64,000 nucleotides of DNA, taken from positions 744,001-808,000 of the forward strand of contig JALRME010000021.1 in the NCBI GenBank assembly GCA_026120035.1, written 5' to 3'. Under the pieces are notes generated by a model that searched no databases, was not told the DNA's origin, and saw only the letters and a program-made list of their open reading frames with translations. The translations under genes were made by a program, and so were the position numbers. Shown here in pieces: positions 13,652 to 28,820 of this stretch (the stretch's first letter is position 1; each line of letters begins with the position of its first letter). This DNA is from Coleophoma eucalyptorum (Eukaryota > Ascomycota > Leotiomycetes > Helotiales > Dermateaceae).

Positions 13652-15568
13652 ATGGCTTTTTCTGCATATACATACCTGCCACTGGATGATCCAACTCAGC
13701 AAATCCGTCTTGTCAGCCTTGACTGTACGGTCTCCGATGATGAGCCCATAAGTTGCTCTATACACCACATTGATCCTAATGTGGAAGTGAGTTATGCTGC
13801 ATTATCATATGCTCGGGGAGAACCAGGCCTGACTTCGACCATCTGGCTGGATGGGAAGCGCCATCAAGTGACGCAAAGTGTGAAATCTGCACTTGAGGTC
13901 CTACGGCGACAAGGCAGAGAGTGGGATTTCACACAAAGACTACTCTGGATTGATGCTATCTGCATAGATCAGTCCAACCCCCAGGAGCGTACCAACCAAG
14001 TGCAAATCATGGATACTATTTACAAAGGCGCCCATCACGTATTCATCTGGCTCGGCCAGCACTACGAGCGAGAAGACAACCTCGAACTGCAGCGAAACAT
14101 TTGGGGCTTTTCTCGAGTGGTTCCAGGGACGGCTGCAACAACGCAAGCTGTATTTGGCCTCCTGACTGACCTCAACATGACCTGCAACAGTATGTTTGGC
14201 CTTGACAAATACTTTCTGAGTCCCAGCAAGCCAACCTTGGATTATCAGTGCTGGGCATATTTGTCCATTCTCTTCCGTAGGGCTTGGTTTGAACGACTCT
14301 GGGTAATCCAAGAGCTAGCCCTCGCACGGAAGGCTATTGTCTACTGCGGAGATAGCATGATTGAATGGAACGTCGTGGAGCACGCTGCGCGGGCCATTTC
14401 AGCTCACATAATGTCCAAGGATACCAGCCCCATCGGCCAGCTTCCTTTCATCTACAACATCTACCACCAAAATGTCACAATACCCTCGCTGCGCGGCGTA
14501 GATCAGACCAATATGCTGGCCCTTGTCTATCGTACCCGTCGCTCTAAAGCTACAGAACCGCTAGATCGTCTCTTCGCAGTCAAAGGTCTTCTGCAGAATA
14601 CAGGCATGGGGATTAAGTCTCCCGATACCGATGTTCTAGTCGACTATACCAGCTCACCCGAAGCCGCTTACAGAGAGTGGGCCCTCAAGAGAATATACAG
14701 AACAAAATCACTAGATGTCCTTTCACTCTGCACCAACCGCTACAGGCAATCAGATTCAAGCAGTAAAGGGTGGCGGTCATGGGTTCCTGATCTAAGAGAC
14801 TTTACCGGCATCGATGAGAGCCTTTTCTTCCTCGGCAATAACATCAGCTCAGATTCTCGGAATACCCCATATGCAGCATCAAAGACGACGGAATGCAACC
14901 CCAGATTGATTGGATCGACAGTTATGACACCGAGTAGGCTGTCAATTAATGGAGTCAGTATTGGCCGCATCATCAAGATTGTGCCGCCCCCGAAGTTGCT
15001 AGGAGCTCCAGTCGCGAAGGAACAGCTCACCACAGCAATGGCAGCGTGGGAAGAGCTTGTTCTAGACCATTTTGGATGGCCGTCTGATGGAGAACCTACC
15101 AACCCTCTTTTCGGGGCTTTTGTCGACACCATATTCCGCGGTCACGTCGCATATGGCGAGGAAGGCAACTTTGCCTCTTTCTTTCACCGGTATAAGGTCT
15201 GGCGAGGCATCGCTACCATATCTCCTTCATTTCACCCGCATTCATACGAAGAAGATCGCAACAAAGACTATCTAGGATTTTTCGAAACAGTTCTAGCCTT
15301 AATGATTGGGAACACCAATCTATTCATCACCTCCGATAACTCAATCGGTGTTATTTCCAGCCACTGCCACGCCGCCGTAGGGGACGAGATCTTCGTTCTA
15401 TTCGGCGCCAACACCCCATATATCGTTCGAGAGATGCCCAAGGTCCTCGAGCAAGAAATATTCCACAAACTTCTAGGACCCTGCTATGTCAACGGCTACA
15501 TGCAGGGCGAGGCGATTGACGAGCTAGAAGCGGCGACCAAACCACTCACGACGATTGATCTCATCTGA
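13652..15568 (+). CDS. HET (heterokaryon incompatibility) domain protein
   Basis: Single coding exon of 638 residues. The HET domain spans about residues 45-200: YAALSYARGEP, the LEVLRRQG segment, LLWIDAICIDQSNPQER, the QVQIMDTIYKGAHHVFIWLG block and FERLWVIQELALAR. HET domains in Pezizomycotina trigger cell death when genetically different hyphae fuse; they are TIR-like in fold. The first HET motif normally reads YxWG; here an Arg stands where Trp is usual. The C-terminal 400 residues have no recognised domain, as in many HET proteins. No partner gene such as a het-s or NLR gene is adjacent; the nearest NACHT gene is about 16 kb away. Confidence 0.92.
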   Translation: MAFSAYTYLPLDDPTQQIRLVSLDCTVSDDEPISCSIHHIDPNVEVSYAALSYARGEPGLTSTIWLDGKRHQVTQSVKSALEVLRRQGREWDFTQRLLWIDAICIDQSNPQERTNQVQIMDTIYKGAHHVFIWLGQHYEREDNLELQRNIWGFSRVVPGTAATTQAVFGLLTDLNMTCNSMFGLDKYFLSPSKPTLDYQCWAYLSILFRRAWFERLWVIQELALARKAIVYCGDSMIEWNVVEHAARAISAHIMSKDTSPIGQLPFIYNIYHQNVTIPSLRGVDQTNMLALVYRTRRSKATEPLDRLFAVKGLLQNTGMGIKSPDTDVLVDYTSSPEAAYREWALKRIYRTKSLDVLSLCTNRYRQSDSSSKGWRSWVPDLRDFTGIDESLFFLGNNISSDSRNTPYAASKTTECNPRLIGSTVMTPSRLSINGVSIGRIIKIVPPPKLLGAPVAKEQLTTAMAAWEELVLDHFGWPSDGEPTNPLFGAFVDTIFRGHVAYGEEGNFASFFHRYKVWRGIATISPSFHPHSYEEDRNKDYLGFFETVLALMIGNTNLFITSDNSIGVISSHCHAAVGDEIFVLFGANTPYIVREMPKVLEQEIFHKLLGPCYVNGYMQGEAIDELEAATKPLTTIDLI

Positions 15569-16531
15569 GATCTCGGCGCGTTTTATTTCTTAGAAGCATT
15601 ACCGCCTTCTTGCCGGTCTCCTCAATTTTATTTTTCTTGGAGGAAGATCAGGATTTATTTTAAATGGCCCTGCTTATTCGCAGCTGTTGTGTATTTGCAG
15701 CCAGCGCAGTTTGGAAGGATTGCCTTTTTTATTATTTCTTCATAACGTGAAAATGACTATATATACCATACCAAAGCAACAAAATGTAAACTAGTATAAA
15801 ACATACTCCAACAAAAAAATAAACAAAAACAAAACAATGAAAAGAATCAATTCTACCTTCTATCAAAAGTCACAAGTTCCATCGCTTCGCGTCGCTTCCT
15901 CCCCCCTCCCCCATCCCTCCGTCGCTTGCCGTCGTGTTCGCTAATGAGCACGGACTGGTGGGTGTTTCTCCCTCACTCGCAACACTAGGCGGCTAGGAAT
16001 AGATTCTGTGGGACTAAAAGCTTCAGGGGTGCACTGAGTGTATTTAATTCAGCCTGATGACCCCAAGTTGATATCTTCAAGCTAGTATATATAAGAGAGT
16101 TCTGGGTAGCCGGAAGCACAAGAATTGCTTGGAGATCAAACGAGAATGAGCCATGAAAATAAGATTATTCAGAGAGGGAGGTTTGAGAGTCGCAATAAAG
16201 CTTGTCGTTGAAGTGAACAAATCTGCCAGGGCTTGTCGAAATGATTTGTTTGCAGAATATTGTTAAAATGAAATAAACATTTGTCCTTGCTCAGAAAGAG
16301 AAAGATTGAAAAATATGAAGACAACTAACTGTCTAAGCCACAAAAATCTACAGAGAAAGTATCAAATGCCTCGTTCCCGCCTCAGTTCTCCAGCAGAACA
16401 TTCATCTATCGTGTAAAAGACGAGTGACGATTACTGCGCAGCTCTCACTATCTACCCTGCCTCCTCTCATTTCCTTCCCCTGGAATTTCTACCACACATC
16501 ATCAGCTATCCTTTATGTGAACCGCAACAGC
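15569..16531. other. convergent 3' intergenic region
   Basis: About 960 bases between the HET stop and the glucose oxidase stop. It includes AT-rich UTR-like DNA (15720-15850) and a C-rich stretch near 15900-15935. No gene was recognised. Confidence 0.55.
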
Positions 16532-20744
<4,213 letters not shown>

Positions 20745-22322
20745 ATGTTGGCCAAGAGCTTTGTCATCGACCCCTTACGAAATGGTCCAGACTCTTCCCA
20801 TCTAGACCAGCTCGTCCAGACATGTCTCGAGCAAACCTACCTTCTCAGCACCCAACTTCGTACTTTTGCTGAACAATACCCATCATGCCAAGACGAGCCA
20901 GCATCAGACCCATCAAAGGCCAAGGTGAACAGCATTTTCAGATGCAGCCGGCCGATACTCAAGCTCCTTGAGCAATTGAGCTCCCGTGCGCATTCGAGAT
21001 CTGGAGACCATAGCCTCCTGTTGCAAAGATTGGATGACTTGATCGAGGTCGCGACCGAAAAGTTTTATGCATATCCCTTTAAGGACGTACCGGCATGCTG
21101 GAGGTCTTTGTTTACGGAAGCGAGCATTGTGAAATTCTGTGCTCTTGCAATTGACTCGTCACAGTATCCAGGAGGACCAGAGATTAGCCATGGCTTGTCT
21201 GCTGTTGTACTTGACCAACTAGTCTCCATTTTAGACATGGCTCTCATTATGGCAGGAAACCCAGAAGCTGAGGGGAGCCAGATGTTCATTACGAAGACGC
21301 TTCAGCTTTTGCAAGAAGTTGAAGCAGAAAGAGATAACGATTCTAAATCCGAGCCAACCTTCAAGCGTCGAAGGATTGACTCAACTTCCTCGGGCACTAT
21401 TGACCAGTTCCCTCAATCTCAACCGTATGTGCTGCCCGTTTTTCATCCGATCGCAAGAATAGACCAACCATCCTTCGAGAAGTTTGAGCATTACATGTCA
21501 AATCCTAACTCTGATGACCTTGGTCCTGAACCACTCATTATTAAGCATGCTATTGATAATTGGCCTGCTCGCAATGAGCGCCCCTGGAGCAAACCATCAT
21601 ACCTGATGTCGAAAACCATTGGTGGCAGACGTCTTGTGCCAATCGAGACAGGACGAAGTTATACTGATGATGGATGGGGTCAGAAGATCATCACCTTCAA
21701 GAATTTCATCGAAGAGTATATCTTGCTCGACCCGAAAAATAGCACACCGAAAAACCACGAGCAAGGATCCGATAACCCAACCACGGGCTACCTGGCACAA
21801 CATGATCTCTTCGCCCAAATACCCTCTCTTCGCAACGATATTGCAATTCCAGATTATTGTTTTACATCCCCACCACCTCCACACCACTCGTCTCCTCTCG
21901 CATTGAAGCATTCCCGACTCCCACTCCTAGACGAACCTATTCTCAATGCCTGGTTTGGTCCAGCTGGCACCATCAGTCCTTTGCATACTGATCCCTACCA
22001 CAACATTCTGGTACAAGTTGTAGGCCGGAAGTATATTCGTCTCTACGCTCCAAGAGAAAGTGAGAAGCTCTATGCGCGAGGCATCGAGGATGGTGGTGTC
22101 GATATGGCCAATACTAGTGCACTCGATATCGGTGTCCTTGCTGGATTTGACGGCACTGAGCAAGACCAAAAGGAAGCCCGAGAGAGGTTTCCATTAAGTA
22201 TAGATACGCCATACGTGGATTGCATCTTGGAGGAAGGCGAATGTCTATATATCCCTGTTGGATGGTGGCATTATGTTCGGAGTCTGAGTATTAGTTTTAG
22301 TGTAAGCTTTTGGTTCAACTAA
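20745..22322 (+). CDS. JmjC-domain protein, KDM8/JMJD5-like
   Basis: Single exon, 525 residues. The C-terminal half is a JmjC/cupin-8 domain (about 225-525) of the 2-oxoglutarate/Fe(II) dioxygenase fold. Metal ligands are His414 and Asp416 in SPLHTDPYHN and distal His509 in GWWHYVRSL. The segments RRLVPIETGRSYTDDGW, ILNAWFGPAGT and the closing SISFSVSFWFN match the JMJD5 group, which acts as an arginyl hydroxylase or debated histone demethylase. The N-terminal 220 residues are helical with no named domain; residues 205-212 are basic and could be a nuclear signal. The real substrate in fungi is unknown. The frame is intact and the start ATG has a good context. Confidence 0.85.
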   Translation: MLAKSFVIDPLRNGPDSSHLDQLVQTCLEQTYLLSTQLRTFAEQYPSCQDEPASDPSKAKVNSIFRCSRPILKLLEQLSSRAHSRSGDHSLLLQRLDDLIEVATEKFYAYPFKDVPACWRSLFTEASIVKFCALAIDSSQYPGGPEISHGLSAVVLDQLVSILDMALIMAGNPEAEGSQMFITKTLQLLQEVEAERDNDSKSEPTFKRRRIDSTSSGTIDQFPQSQPYVLPVFHPIARIDQPSFEKFEHYMSNPNSDDLGPEPLIIKHAIDNWPARNERPWSKPSYLMSKTIGGRRLVPIETGRSYTDDGWGQKIITFKNFIEEYILLDPKNSTPKNHEQGSDNPTTGYLAQHDLFAQIPSLRNDIAIPDYCFTSPPPPHHSSPLALKHSRLPLLDEPILNAWFGPAGTISPLHTDPYHNILVQVVGRKYIRLYAPRESEKLYARGIEDGGVDMANTSALDIGVLAGFDGTEQDQKEARERFPLSIDTPYVDCILEEGECLYIPVGWWHYVRSLSISFSVSFWFN

Positions 22323-22526
22323 GAACTTCAGCGGCTTCTGAAATACTGTTGCGTGAGATGCTGAAGCAAGCTATGAAATGTGTAGCAATAACTTCGGATG
22401 GTACATAATCTTAAATTGAGAACCACACGAAGAACTTTCGACTAAGACCAGTCTGCTGCGATGTAGGCATTATCAGATGTTGTAAATGGGCGTGAACCTA
22501 TATATGGACCTGCGAATGAAACTATG

Positions 22527-22985
22527 TTCCTGATCTCAATTCTGATTCCAATCCGGATCCTGATCCTAATCGTGGTACTGCCCTTGGCCTTCAACTGCTG
22601 CTTTTCTGGTTCGTATAATCTACTGGAACCAATCCAACGAACCTGATTCGATCAACCTGATCCAACGAACCCGATCTACTGAACCTGAAATCTTATCCTG
22701 ATCAATGAACCCGATCCAACGAACCCGATCTACTTACTGAACCTGATCTCCTATCCTGATCGACGGACCTGATCGGTTTCGACTGCGATGTGCAACAAAA
22801 ATCCCTATATCTAAACCTGGACCTATAAATCTGATCTAACAAACCGGAAATAACCCATCTGAACCTACCTACCTGATCCGTTTCGACTGCGACGTGCAGC
22901 AAATCATTCTGTACCGAACCTGAACTGGAACCTGGGAACCTGATCTGCTTTGCCTGATCCTGAATTTGATTCGATAAATCTGGGA
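22527..22985. repeat. degenerate GATC-rich minisatellite
   Basis: About 460 bases built from variants of CCTGATC/CCCGATC joined by AACGAA or TACTGAA. A 22-base block is identical at 22659-22680 and 22713-22734 (54-base period). A second block of about 32 bases occurs at 22768-22799 and 22872-22903 (104-base period) with three differences. No coding sense was seen on either strand. It lies about 200 bases after the JmjC stop. Confidence 0.75.
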
Positions 22986-24902
22986 ATCGACTTGCACAAG
23001 ATCAGATTCAGAGTAATTCGTTGCACATCGCAGTCTGTGGACGATGCAGCAGCTCATTTGTAGGCTCAGCGGTTGGAAAGAGTTCTATGCTATTGGCAAG
23101 TACTGAGACGATACCATCGCCAAGCCTTTCCATTTCTTATCATCCATCCATCCAATCATCTCCAAAGACCATTGAGTTTTCTCTCAAGCTGCACACATGT
23201 ATCAGCATAAACTTATGTTTAGAACGCATTCGAAACCTCCGTAGTAGCTCTTCTCCGTCGAGCAACGTGAGTATACTGCATTGTGAAGGTTGATGATCGA
23301 AGAGCGAAAACTGGGCCACAATGTTTCAGAAGTCAGGAAGGCGCATCTTGCTTGTATATGAAAATTATTTGCTCCAACTGCTGCACAACGGGGAAAATGC
23401 AAGCATTAATGATGGGAGACTAGCTCCCGAGTAGGCAGACAAATTCAAGAGATTCTCGCACTGTACAAATACAAAAGCTAGACCTTAAGGATTAGACGAT
23501 CCTAGAATTTTCTGCAAAAAATCCTGAACGCCCAAGTGATGATGATGCTTAGAATGGTATTATCATTATCATGCATGCCTTGACCAGAGTTCCATTCAAC
23601 AGTTCGTCAACGATTCCTACACAGTTCCTGCCTGTAGATTCTTGATGGCTCCGATGGGAGGGCGCAAAAGACAAACTCTCTATGCCCTCAGATTAATAAT
23701 GTGAACATGTCACGGAGCGAAAACCGCAGAGTGATATTTCTGTTGTTTTGGGTATACTAGTTCGGGTACAATTCTTGTCGAGCGGCGAGTGGTTGATATT
23801 TCGCCGGGAAATTCTCATGTAAGCGCATACATTGGCGAGAGGATGGTGGGGGGGGGGGAGATTGTATGAGGACAATACGTCACTGACAGATTAATTCCTG
23901 CTCTGGTTAGAATTTTCAGGTGGTCAGCATGCCATTGGCTTATCATGACAGAAAACCAGCAATGCGGTCTTATCTGATTTGCGCAAATGGTTAGCGGCAA
24001 TGAAAAAGGGCATTGGCGGAGAGATTTGGTGACGAACCAACGATATTTACATTGGGCGATCGTCTGGATAAGGTATGTCGCTTCAGAAGGTAAGCCATGG
24101 CAAAGCTTGTCTGAGATGGCGCAAGTATTATGGCCAACCAGAAAGTGCTTACATCTGCATACTAACGGACCTCCGTCGGGGTAAAACTCTTCCAGTATTT
24201 AGAAATTACTATTCCTCAAACAGAAGGTGGTTTTTCGCAGCTTTCATTTCGGGTGCGTTATTAAAGTATGGCCAGTCTGGTCGAGTGAATGCTGTCAAAT
24301 AAGAAGTTGAACCAACCTGTAATGACACATTGTTGCCTGAACAATTTTCCCTCTTTTTATTATGATCACGCAATAACGGCCATAGGCAGCACTTCAAGCT
24401 CCTTGGCAATGAAGCCTGTGGCTACGGACTTCCTTTTATATATTTTCATTTTCGCCCTCTCTGTTTGATACTGGATAAGCCCATAGTGAGATAAATGATG
24501 CAGAAGTAATCAAGAGAGCACAATGTATCTCACAGTAAGTCAAATCTACAGCATTCTTAAAACAAAACCTCCTAATCGGCTTCGCAGCGCCTATATTCGA
24601 CGCAAGGCGTAGAAGCTAGTTGGATCCTGCTGGCCAACCAAACGTTCGACGCTTGAGGGATGCCATGGTCGAGACAAAACTCGACGAACTGCTTTAACAT
24701 AATCCGCATGTATTCGTACTATGACCAGTACTACCGAGCACCCTAAATCTGAAGCATGCAGTGCCTACAACGAGTACAGCGCTTTACAAGCTCCCTGGCC
24801 TAAACATCCTTCCGGAGAATGTCAAGTTACTGGTGTGTAGCATCACATGACATGCCATGTTTTGCGGTGAGATGACGTTTTTTCGCGACAAACTCAGCCT
24901 TC

Positions 24903-24925
24903 CTTATACGTCGTATACGTATAAG
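24903..24925. promoter_or_regulatory. perfect 9-bp inverted repeat
   Basis: CTTATACGT at 24903-24911 is repeated inverted as ACGTATAAG at 24917-24925, around a 5-base spacer. It sits about 430 bases upstream of the Zn2Cys6 regulator start codon and could be a dimer-binding operator or promoter element. Function is inferred from symmetry only. Confidence 0.35.
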
Positions 24926-25351
24926 ATATGCAGTAAGTTAAACAAGGCGGAACATCTCTTGTCTTATGTCAAAATGCTGCCGTGTCCGGCGTATCAAACC
25001 GGAGTGTGCACATGTTGCGGTACATCAAGTTTACTGTATCGGGAATAGTAGCGGACAAGGATTGGCCATTCGGAGACCCCAGCCAAACGGGTGGTCAGCT
25101 TTCCCTTTTCGCGTGGCATTGTTGGTGACAGCATGCGGTAAAGATGCAGTCATCCACAAGCTCAGCCTCGCTCATCATCATGGCAATCACTACCGCTGCA
25201 TGATTGACTTGCGCCCTATGTTTTCTTGATATATCTCGTTTGGAAGACTGCAAAATCCCGGAGCTATTCTACAATATTTGTTTTGTTTCCTGGAGTCGCC
25301 TTAACGACGTTCTGATTCGGCTGATACTGAGTGTCGTCGACAGCTTAAACC

Positions 25352-27249
25352 ATGGTGTATTGTGGGAAACCCTCCAAGAGTTGCCAAGAGTGCAGGAAAA
25401 GAAAAACCAGGGTACGTCCTAAATAATCCTACGCATCGTGTCTGTCATACGTTTTCTATCACGGCCAACCTCCGACTTCGTGGTTGACCGATTAGGAAAT
25501 GGGGTCGAAAAGACGCGGCGATTCTGCCATATCCAATGCTGACAGGCATTCCAGTGTGATCGTGCTACACCATCCTGCACGCAATGTATCCGAACCAAGC
25601 GGAAATGTCCTGGCTATCGAGATGAGCTCGATCTCCTATTCAGGAACGAGAGCACGGCGGTGATTGGCAAGGCCCAGGCAAAAGCTGCTAAGTCTAAAGC
25701 AGTAACGACGACGTCCGGCTCGTCTGCTTCTCTGTCATTGGACTTCACGTCCTTTGACCCGCCATCGAAAGACTCTCATGGACAGACCCTTCCTGCCATG
25801 ATTGAAGATGGAGCATTCATTAGGGCTCTACTACCTACTTATGAGCTGAGCCCAACCATCAATGAGATTGCCGGCGCTTATTTCAACAAGAACTATGAAC
25901 TGCGGTCTGTTGGCAACAGTTTCGACTACTACGACTACGATACCGTTGATAGCCTGTGCAATCCTTCAAATATGGAAGACCACCTCACAGCCAGCATTAA
26001 TGCCGTCGGCCTTGCTAGCTTTGCCTTGTCGATCCGTTCTAAAGAAGTTATGAAGCAGGCAATGAATGACTATGTTGTAGCCCTCCGCCTTACTAACAAA
26101 GCCCTTCACTCGCCTTCACAAGTCAAGGAAGATAGCACTCTGTTCTCGGTCATGGTCTTGAGCATCTTCGAAACCATCACTGGGTCAAACGAAAAATCCT
26201 TCGCGGCATGGACGGAACACATCAATGGCGCTGCTATCCTTCTCAAGCTTCGAGGCCCGGAGCAATTCAAGACTCATGCCGGTCGGCGTATGTTCTTGCA
26301 GATTACCTCGAATCTTATGATAAGCTGTGTTCAACGCACTACGCCTATGCCTACATACATTACCGATCTACGAAAAGAGGCCGCAAGGTATGTCGAGACA
26401 ACAAATCCAGCATGGAGACTTTCAGAGGTCATCATAGACTGCACCAACTTCCGAGCTGCTGTCAAGAGCGGTGATGACGGCCATCGCGAACCCCGAGAAA
26501 TTATTATGCGCGCTCTTGAGATTGACCGCGAATTTACCGACATATTTGTGGGGCTACCAGAGAGCTGGCAGTATACGACAGTATACACGGATGCAAATCC
26601 TGATAAGGTATGGAATAGCAACTTTCATGCGTACGGCAACTCTTGGATAGCACACATCTGGAACGCAATGCGAACCTGTCGTGTTCTACTACATGAAGTA
26701 GTACATTTTCAGCTCCGCAAAGTCAAGAATCACGATCCGCCAATATTCAGTGAGCACGAGAGAATAAGTCTATATCGAAGCTCCACAACCACACTGATCC
26801 AGCTGCGCTCCGATATTTTAGCCAGTATACCGCATCATACCGGATCCAAACTCGATGAGGAGGACTGGCTTGGCTACTCACCACTTCAGGCTCCACAGCA
26901 GGCACAGCCACGTGAAGAATCCATACTTCGTGGTACGCGAGGATACTTCATTCTCTGGCCCCTCTACCTCGTCGGATCTATGGACTTAAGTACTGATGCC
27001 ATTCGAGCCTGGGTCAGCAATCGACTACGCAGCATCGCGAACGAAACAGGTATCTTGCAAGCTTCTGTGCTTGCTAGCTTTATCGGTAGACATCTGCATA
27101 TGTCGGCGTGGGAGCGGAGATCAAGACCACAAGAAAATCCAAATGTTCAGGCACCCTTCATCATCGAGGAATTACCCGAAGAGACTCATGACCTATCAAC
27201 TTTTGGGGATGTGCAGGTCGATTTTAATCGCGAAGATCTCTTTGAGTGA
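25352..27249 (+). CDS. Zn2Cys6 fungal transcription factor
   Basis: Exons 25352-25411 (20 codons) and 25555-27249 give 584 residues. The intron (143 nt) falls inside the zinc cluster. After splicing the six Cys (11, 14, 21, 28, 31, 38) follow the exact C-x2-C-x6-C-x6-C-x2-C-x6-C pattern, ending in KCPGYRDELDLLFRNE. This N-terminus (MVYCGKPSKSCQECRKRK) is shared by a large class of Pezizomycotina regulators with a fungal-specific middle region (about 90-560), here helical and intact. Such proteins bind CGG-type half sites in the nucleus; targets are not deducible. The neighbouring GH71 gene lies 1.6 kb downstream on the same strand, but a regulatory link is only a guess. Confidence 0.88.
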
Positions 27250-28820
27250 GACCTTGATAAAGATTAAGCTGCTCTCAAAGGTGGTTTACCGTTATCCTTT
27301 CGATATGGAAACCATATGAATCGCTCAAAGAGTCATGCGAACCCTCACCGGTGTGATAATGCACGGGGGACTCTTCGAAGCAAATGATTTTGTTCTAAGA
27401 AATTCCATTAGCGACCCATCAAGACGGGACGATAGACTGGTAGCAAATTGACAACCATGCCAAAGCATGTACGACAAGCCTGCCTCAAGTAGCAATATTG
27501 CTACAGCGAAAGGTAATGCTTCGCTTTTTTCCAGAGTTGGCAAATATAAGTGGCCTTGAAAGCACGTGTTCAAGTGTATGGGCACTCAGTTCACGGACTC
27601 GCGATCATACCTCTACGCCGTACGAGAAATTGAAGCGGAAATGAACGTCAGATCAAGACCTGTATCATGGTGGCGAGCGTGTCGCAGCGTATAGTTTACC
27701 TTCTGAGAGAAATGACGGCCTCTACTTTATATGATGTATATTATAGACGGTTTCGATATAAAAATGATGGACCACTACCGCAAGGAACATCGATGCTACT
27801 TTGAGCCTCAACTCGTCTTAACGCCTCTTCACATTTAAGCTTACGACTCCGGGTCCAGAGGTTTGCTCAAATTTCTCTTATCTACAGGGGTATTTGGTTG
27901 CGGGGCCCAATGCAATAACGGAGATCATATACTCGGAAAGTCCTAGTTTTTGGCCTAGTTTCGACACTCGGACTCCAACAACGAGAATCGAAACCCTCTC
28001 TGCTGATTCTACGTCAACTAAACTTCTCTTCTAATTCTCCCTATGATGAAGGCGTGAGGCTCATCTTCTCGGACCGAACATTTGGGCTGGGCTGAACATA
28101 CGTCGAAGCGAAAAAGGGCGACTACCGTACGGCAAATAACCGGACGGGTGTGATGGGCACAGGCTATCACCGATCTGGGCCCTGCCAAGATACTTTAAAA
28201 TGAAGATTACTTCCACTTCTCTCCACAACCCTGAACATCACTGCTGAATCTAGCTTATATAAACGTATGATAATGGCTCGCCGCCAGTCAGCCCTGCTGT
28301 CGGTAAACCGTTACCTACCTGAAGCTTGGCCGCTATCGAACACTCGCTACGATGAATCCACGTTTTTCCATCTCCACCAATCTGGGCAGGGCAACAGCTG
28401 CTCTTGACGGAAAGACCTGCATCAGTTGGAGCCTGCAAAGCTACCGAAGAAGTCCCTTTTGCGTGGGGTGCATTCTAGTTCCCTAGCTCTAGACAGAAAA
28501 TGGATGTGCTTGCCGACTTCTGCCTACAATCCAATGTATTAAACGCACTTGTGACCATGCGGGCGCGCACAGTATATCCTCATTGCCCCTGTCGTATCCT
28601 TCTCGCTCCAGGCACCGTGGATGTCAAGACATTGTACCGCCGGTGGGGCAGGACCAAAGGAGTAACTGTGCCGCTTGCGATGTCTCTCAAATGTCTACCC
28701 AGACCACTGAGCATTAGACATGGCTTTCTTTAAAATCCAGCGTCTTCTCCTTTTCCCTGAGCTATCTGCACCGTGTTGCGTCCACTCTTTTTCAATTTGC
28801 CCTCGGCCGTAATCGGCGTG
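27250..28820. other. intergenic region, nothing recognised
   Basis: About 1.6 kb between the Zn2Cys6 gene and the GH71 gene, containing its promoter. Reading frames on both strands are short and lack similarity to known families. No repeat or RNA gene was seen. Confidence 0.5.

Larger units (their letters stand above)
22323..25351. other. gene-free intergenic region with repeat and palindrome
   Basis: About 3 kb between the JmjC gene and the Zn2Cys6 gene. It contains the minisatellite at 22527-22985, an 11-base G run at 23848-23858 and an interrupted palindrome at 24903-24925. No other gene was recognised. Confidence 0.5.

Noticed and set aside
22702..23057. Minus-strand frames rich in Arg, Ser and Asp over the minisatellite
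   Set aside because: They are translations of the short repeats; no start context or homology.
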